Source of the DNA: Methanomicrobiales archaeon
Lineage (GTDB): Archaea; Halobacteriota; Methanomicrobia; Methanomicrobiales; Methanoculleaceae
Reading direction: 5' to 3'
Assembly: GCA_019136335.1 (NCBI GenBank)
Contig: JAGVUK010000140.1
Coordinates: forward strand, 1-5,301
Length of the DNA stretch: 5,301 nt
Under the pieces are notes generated by a model. It was not told the DNA's origin. It ran no database searches and saw only the letters and a list, made by a program, of their open reading frames with translations. The position numbers were made by a program, and so were the translations under genes. Of the stretch, positions 3,968 through 5,301 are shown one piece after another; within the stretch, counting starts at the first letter, position 1, and every line of letters starts with the position of its first letter.

Positions 3968-5301
3968 ATGAAGACGCTCATTCTTGCAGGCGGGAGCGGC
4001 ACCCGCCTCTTCCCGCTCTCAAGGGAACACTACCCGAAACAGTTCATCCCGCTGGTCGACGACGAATCGCTCTTCCAGAAGACGCTAAAGAGGGCACTCC
4101 TCTTCTCCTCCCCTCAGGATATCGCCGTCGTCACCAACACGGAGCACAGGTTCCTGGTCCGGGACCAGCTTGCCGCGATCGGGTGCGACTGCCGGGTCCT
4201 CGTGGAGCCGGTGGGCAGAAACACCCTGCCGGCGATCTACTACGGCGTCCGGGAAGTCACCCGGGACGGGCCGGAGACGGTTGCGGTACTGCCCTCAGAC
4301 CACCTGATCACCGCGACCGGGCCGTTTCTTTCGGCCTTCCGCCGGGCGGAGCGGCTCACAAAAGACTACCTGGTGGTCTTCGGGGTGCGGCCGACCTCGC
4401 CCCACACCGGTTACGGCTACATCCGCCCGGGCGAGCCTCTCCAGGACGGCTCGCTCGTGGACGCCTTCGTGGAGAAGCCCGACCTTGCGACCGCCGGGAG
4501 GTACGTCGCCGACGGCTACCTCTGGAACTCCGGCATGTTCTGTTTCGATGCCGACCTCTTTCTCTCCGAGTGCGAGGTGTGCGCGCCGGATGTGGTCCGG
4601 GCATTCGAACAGCCCGTCGAGGAGGCATACCGTGCCGTCCCCTCCCTCTCCATCGACTACGGGATCATGGAGAAGACCCGGCGGGCCGCGGTCGTGCCAC
4701 TTGAGGCCGACTGGAACGATGTGGGGAACTTCGACGCGCTCTATGCTGCCCTGCAAAAGAACGGGGACGCGAACGCCGTCAGGGGCGAGCATATCGGGAT
4801 CGACTCCTCCGCGAACCTGATCATTGCAGACCGCCTGGTCGCCACCGTCGGTGTCCACGACCTTGCCATCGTCGAGACGAAGGACGCGATCCTTGTTGCC
4901 GCCCGGGACGAGGCCCAGCGGGTGGGCGAGATTGCAAAAGCCCTCCGCGAGAAGGGCGACTCCCGTGCGCTCTTCCACACGCGGGTCCACCGGCCCTGGG
5001 GCTCCTACACAAACCTCGAAGAAGGGCGGTCCTACAAGATCAAGCGGGTCACCGTCCCCCCGAAGCGCCGCCTCTCCCTGCAGATGCATCACCACCGCTC
5101 CGAGCACTGGGTGGTCGTCACCGGGTGCGCCGAGGTAACGATCGCTGATGCGACCTACCTGCTCCGGAACGGTGAGTCCACCTTCGTTCCGGCGGGGACG
5201 GTCCACCGGCTCGCGAACCCCGGCCTCCTGCCGCTCGAACTGATCGAGGTGCAGATCGGGGAGTATACCGGCGAGGACGATATCGTCCGGTTCGAGGACG
5301 A
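3968..5301 (+). CDS. manC: Mannose-1-phosphate guanylyltransferase / mannose-6-phosphate isomerase (3' end cut by window)
   Basis: 444 codons are present and the frame is open to the window edge; only a short C-terminal tail is likely missing, since family members are roughly 450-480 residues. The N-terminal part (1 to about 260) is the nucleotidyltransferase making GDP-mannose from mannose-1-phosphate and GTP: LAGGSGTRLFPLSR (6-19) with K24 (YPKQF), VEPVGRNT (79-86), LPSDH (108-112), GYGYI (148-152), FVEKP (167-171), WNSGMF (186-191) and DWNDVGNF (248-255). After a linker domain, the C-terminal part (about 340 on) is the type II phosphomannose isomerase cupin: RPWGSY (342-347), LQMHHHRSEHWVVVTG (371-386, candidate metal ligands Q372, H374 and E379) and VPAGTVHRLANPG (407-419). 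Both halves are thus intact, so a bifunctional enzyme converting fructose-6-phosphate-derived mannose-6-phosphate and forming GDP-mannose is expected, although a separate phosphomannomutase is needed between the two steps. GDP-mannose feeds surface glycan and glycoprotein synthesis. GGAG 7 bp upstream supports the start. Confidence 0.95.
   Translation, partial: MKTLILAGGSGTRLFPLSREHYPKQFIPLVDDESLFQKTLKRALLFSSPQDIAVVTNTEHRFLVRDQLAAIGCDCRVLVEPVGRNTLPAIYYGVREVTRDGPETVAVLPSDHLITATGPFLSAFRRAERLTKDYLVVFGVRPTSPHTGYGYIRPGEPLQDGSLVDAFVEKPDLATAGRYVADGYLWNSGMFCFDADLFLSECEVCAPDVVRAFEQPVEEAYRAVPSLSIDYGIMEKTRRAAVVPLEADWNDVGNFDALYAALQKNGDANAVRGEHIGIDSSANLIIADRLVATVGVHDLAIVETKDAILVAARDEAQRVGEIAKALREKGDSRALFHTRVHRPWGSYTNLEEGRSYKIKRVTVPPKRRLSLQMHHHRSEHWVVVTGCAEVTIADATYLLRNGESTFVPAGTVHRLANPGLLPLELIEVQIGEYTGEDDIVRFED

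Noticed and set aside
3729..3971. 80-codon open frame between the TPR gene and manC
   Set aside because: It starts at a TTG overlapping the TPR stop, crosses a hairpin and the manC promoter and ends inside the manC start; no domain is seen.
4295..5206. 303-codon reverse open frame opposite manC
   Set aside because: manC on the + strand shows intact family motifs throughout; the antisense frame has none.

Overview
The window reads as chromosomal DNA of a GC-rich methanogenic euryarchaeon. My best guess is Methanomicrobiales, close to Methanoculleus. This is inferred from four things: an archaeal-type XerA recombinase, a clear archaeal TATA box (CTATATAT at 3246-3253), short Shine-Dalgarno motifs (GAGGTG, GGAG), and high-GC coding sequence interrupted by short AT-rich promoter patches. 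No database search was possible, so the genus is a guess.

Layout, all genes on the + strand. Positions 1-102 are GC-rich and non-coding, with a small hairpin. A 28-bp imperfect dyad at 102-129 has the 11-6-11 layout of a Xer recombination (dif) site and lies 33 bp before the start of a complete tyrosine recombinase gene (163-1086, XerA-like, all six catalytic residues present). Positions 1087-2219 are a 1.1-kb non-coding island. It holds several strong hairpins, two degenerate tandem copies of a roughly 265-bp unit and a shortened third copy. Open frames in this island exist on both strands but look like by-products of high GC. Then come an extended-SDR nucleotide-sugar epimerase (2220-3155), a small three-TPR protein with its own promoter (3289-3732), and a mannose-1-phosphate guanylyltransferase/mannose-6-phosphate isomerase (from 3968, running off the window end).

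Functionally there are two themes. The left part concerns site-specific recombination, probably chromosome dimer resolution, with the candidate target site next to the enzyme gene. The right part makes activated sugars: the epimerase probably interconverts UDP-hexoses or UDP-N-acetylhexosamines, and ManC makes GDP-mannose. Such precursors feed S-layer or archaellin glycosylation or surface polysaccharide, so the window probably touches the edge of a larger glycan cluster to the right. The TPR protein between them has no assignable function. The genes are separated by gaps of 133 bp or more, and those of the TPR and manC genes contain promoter-like sequence, so they look like single transcription units rather than one operon.
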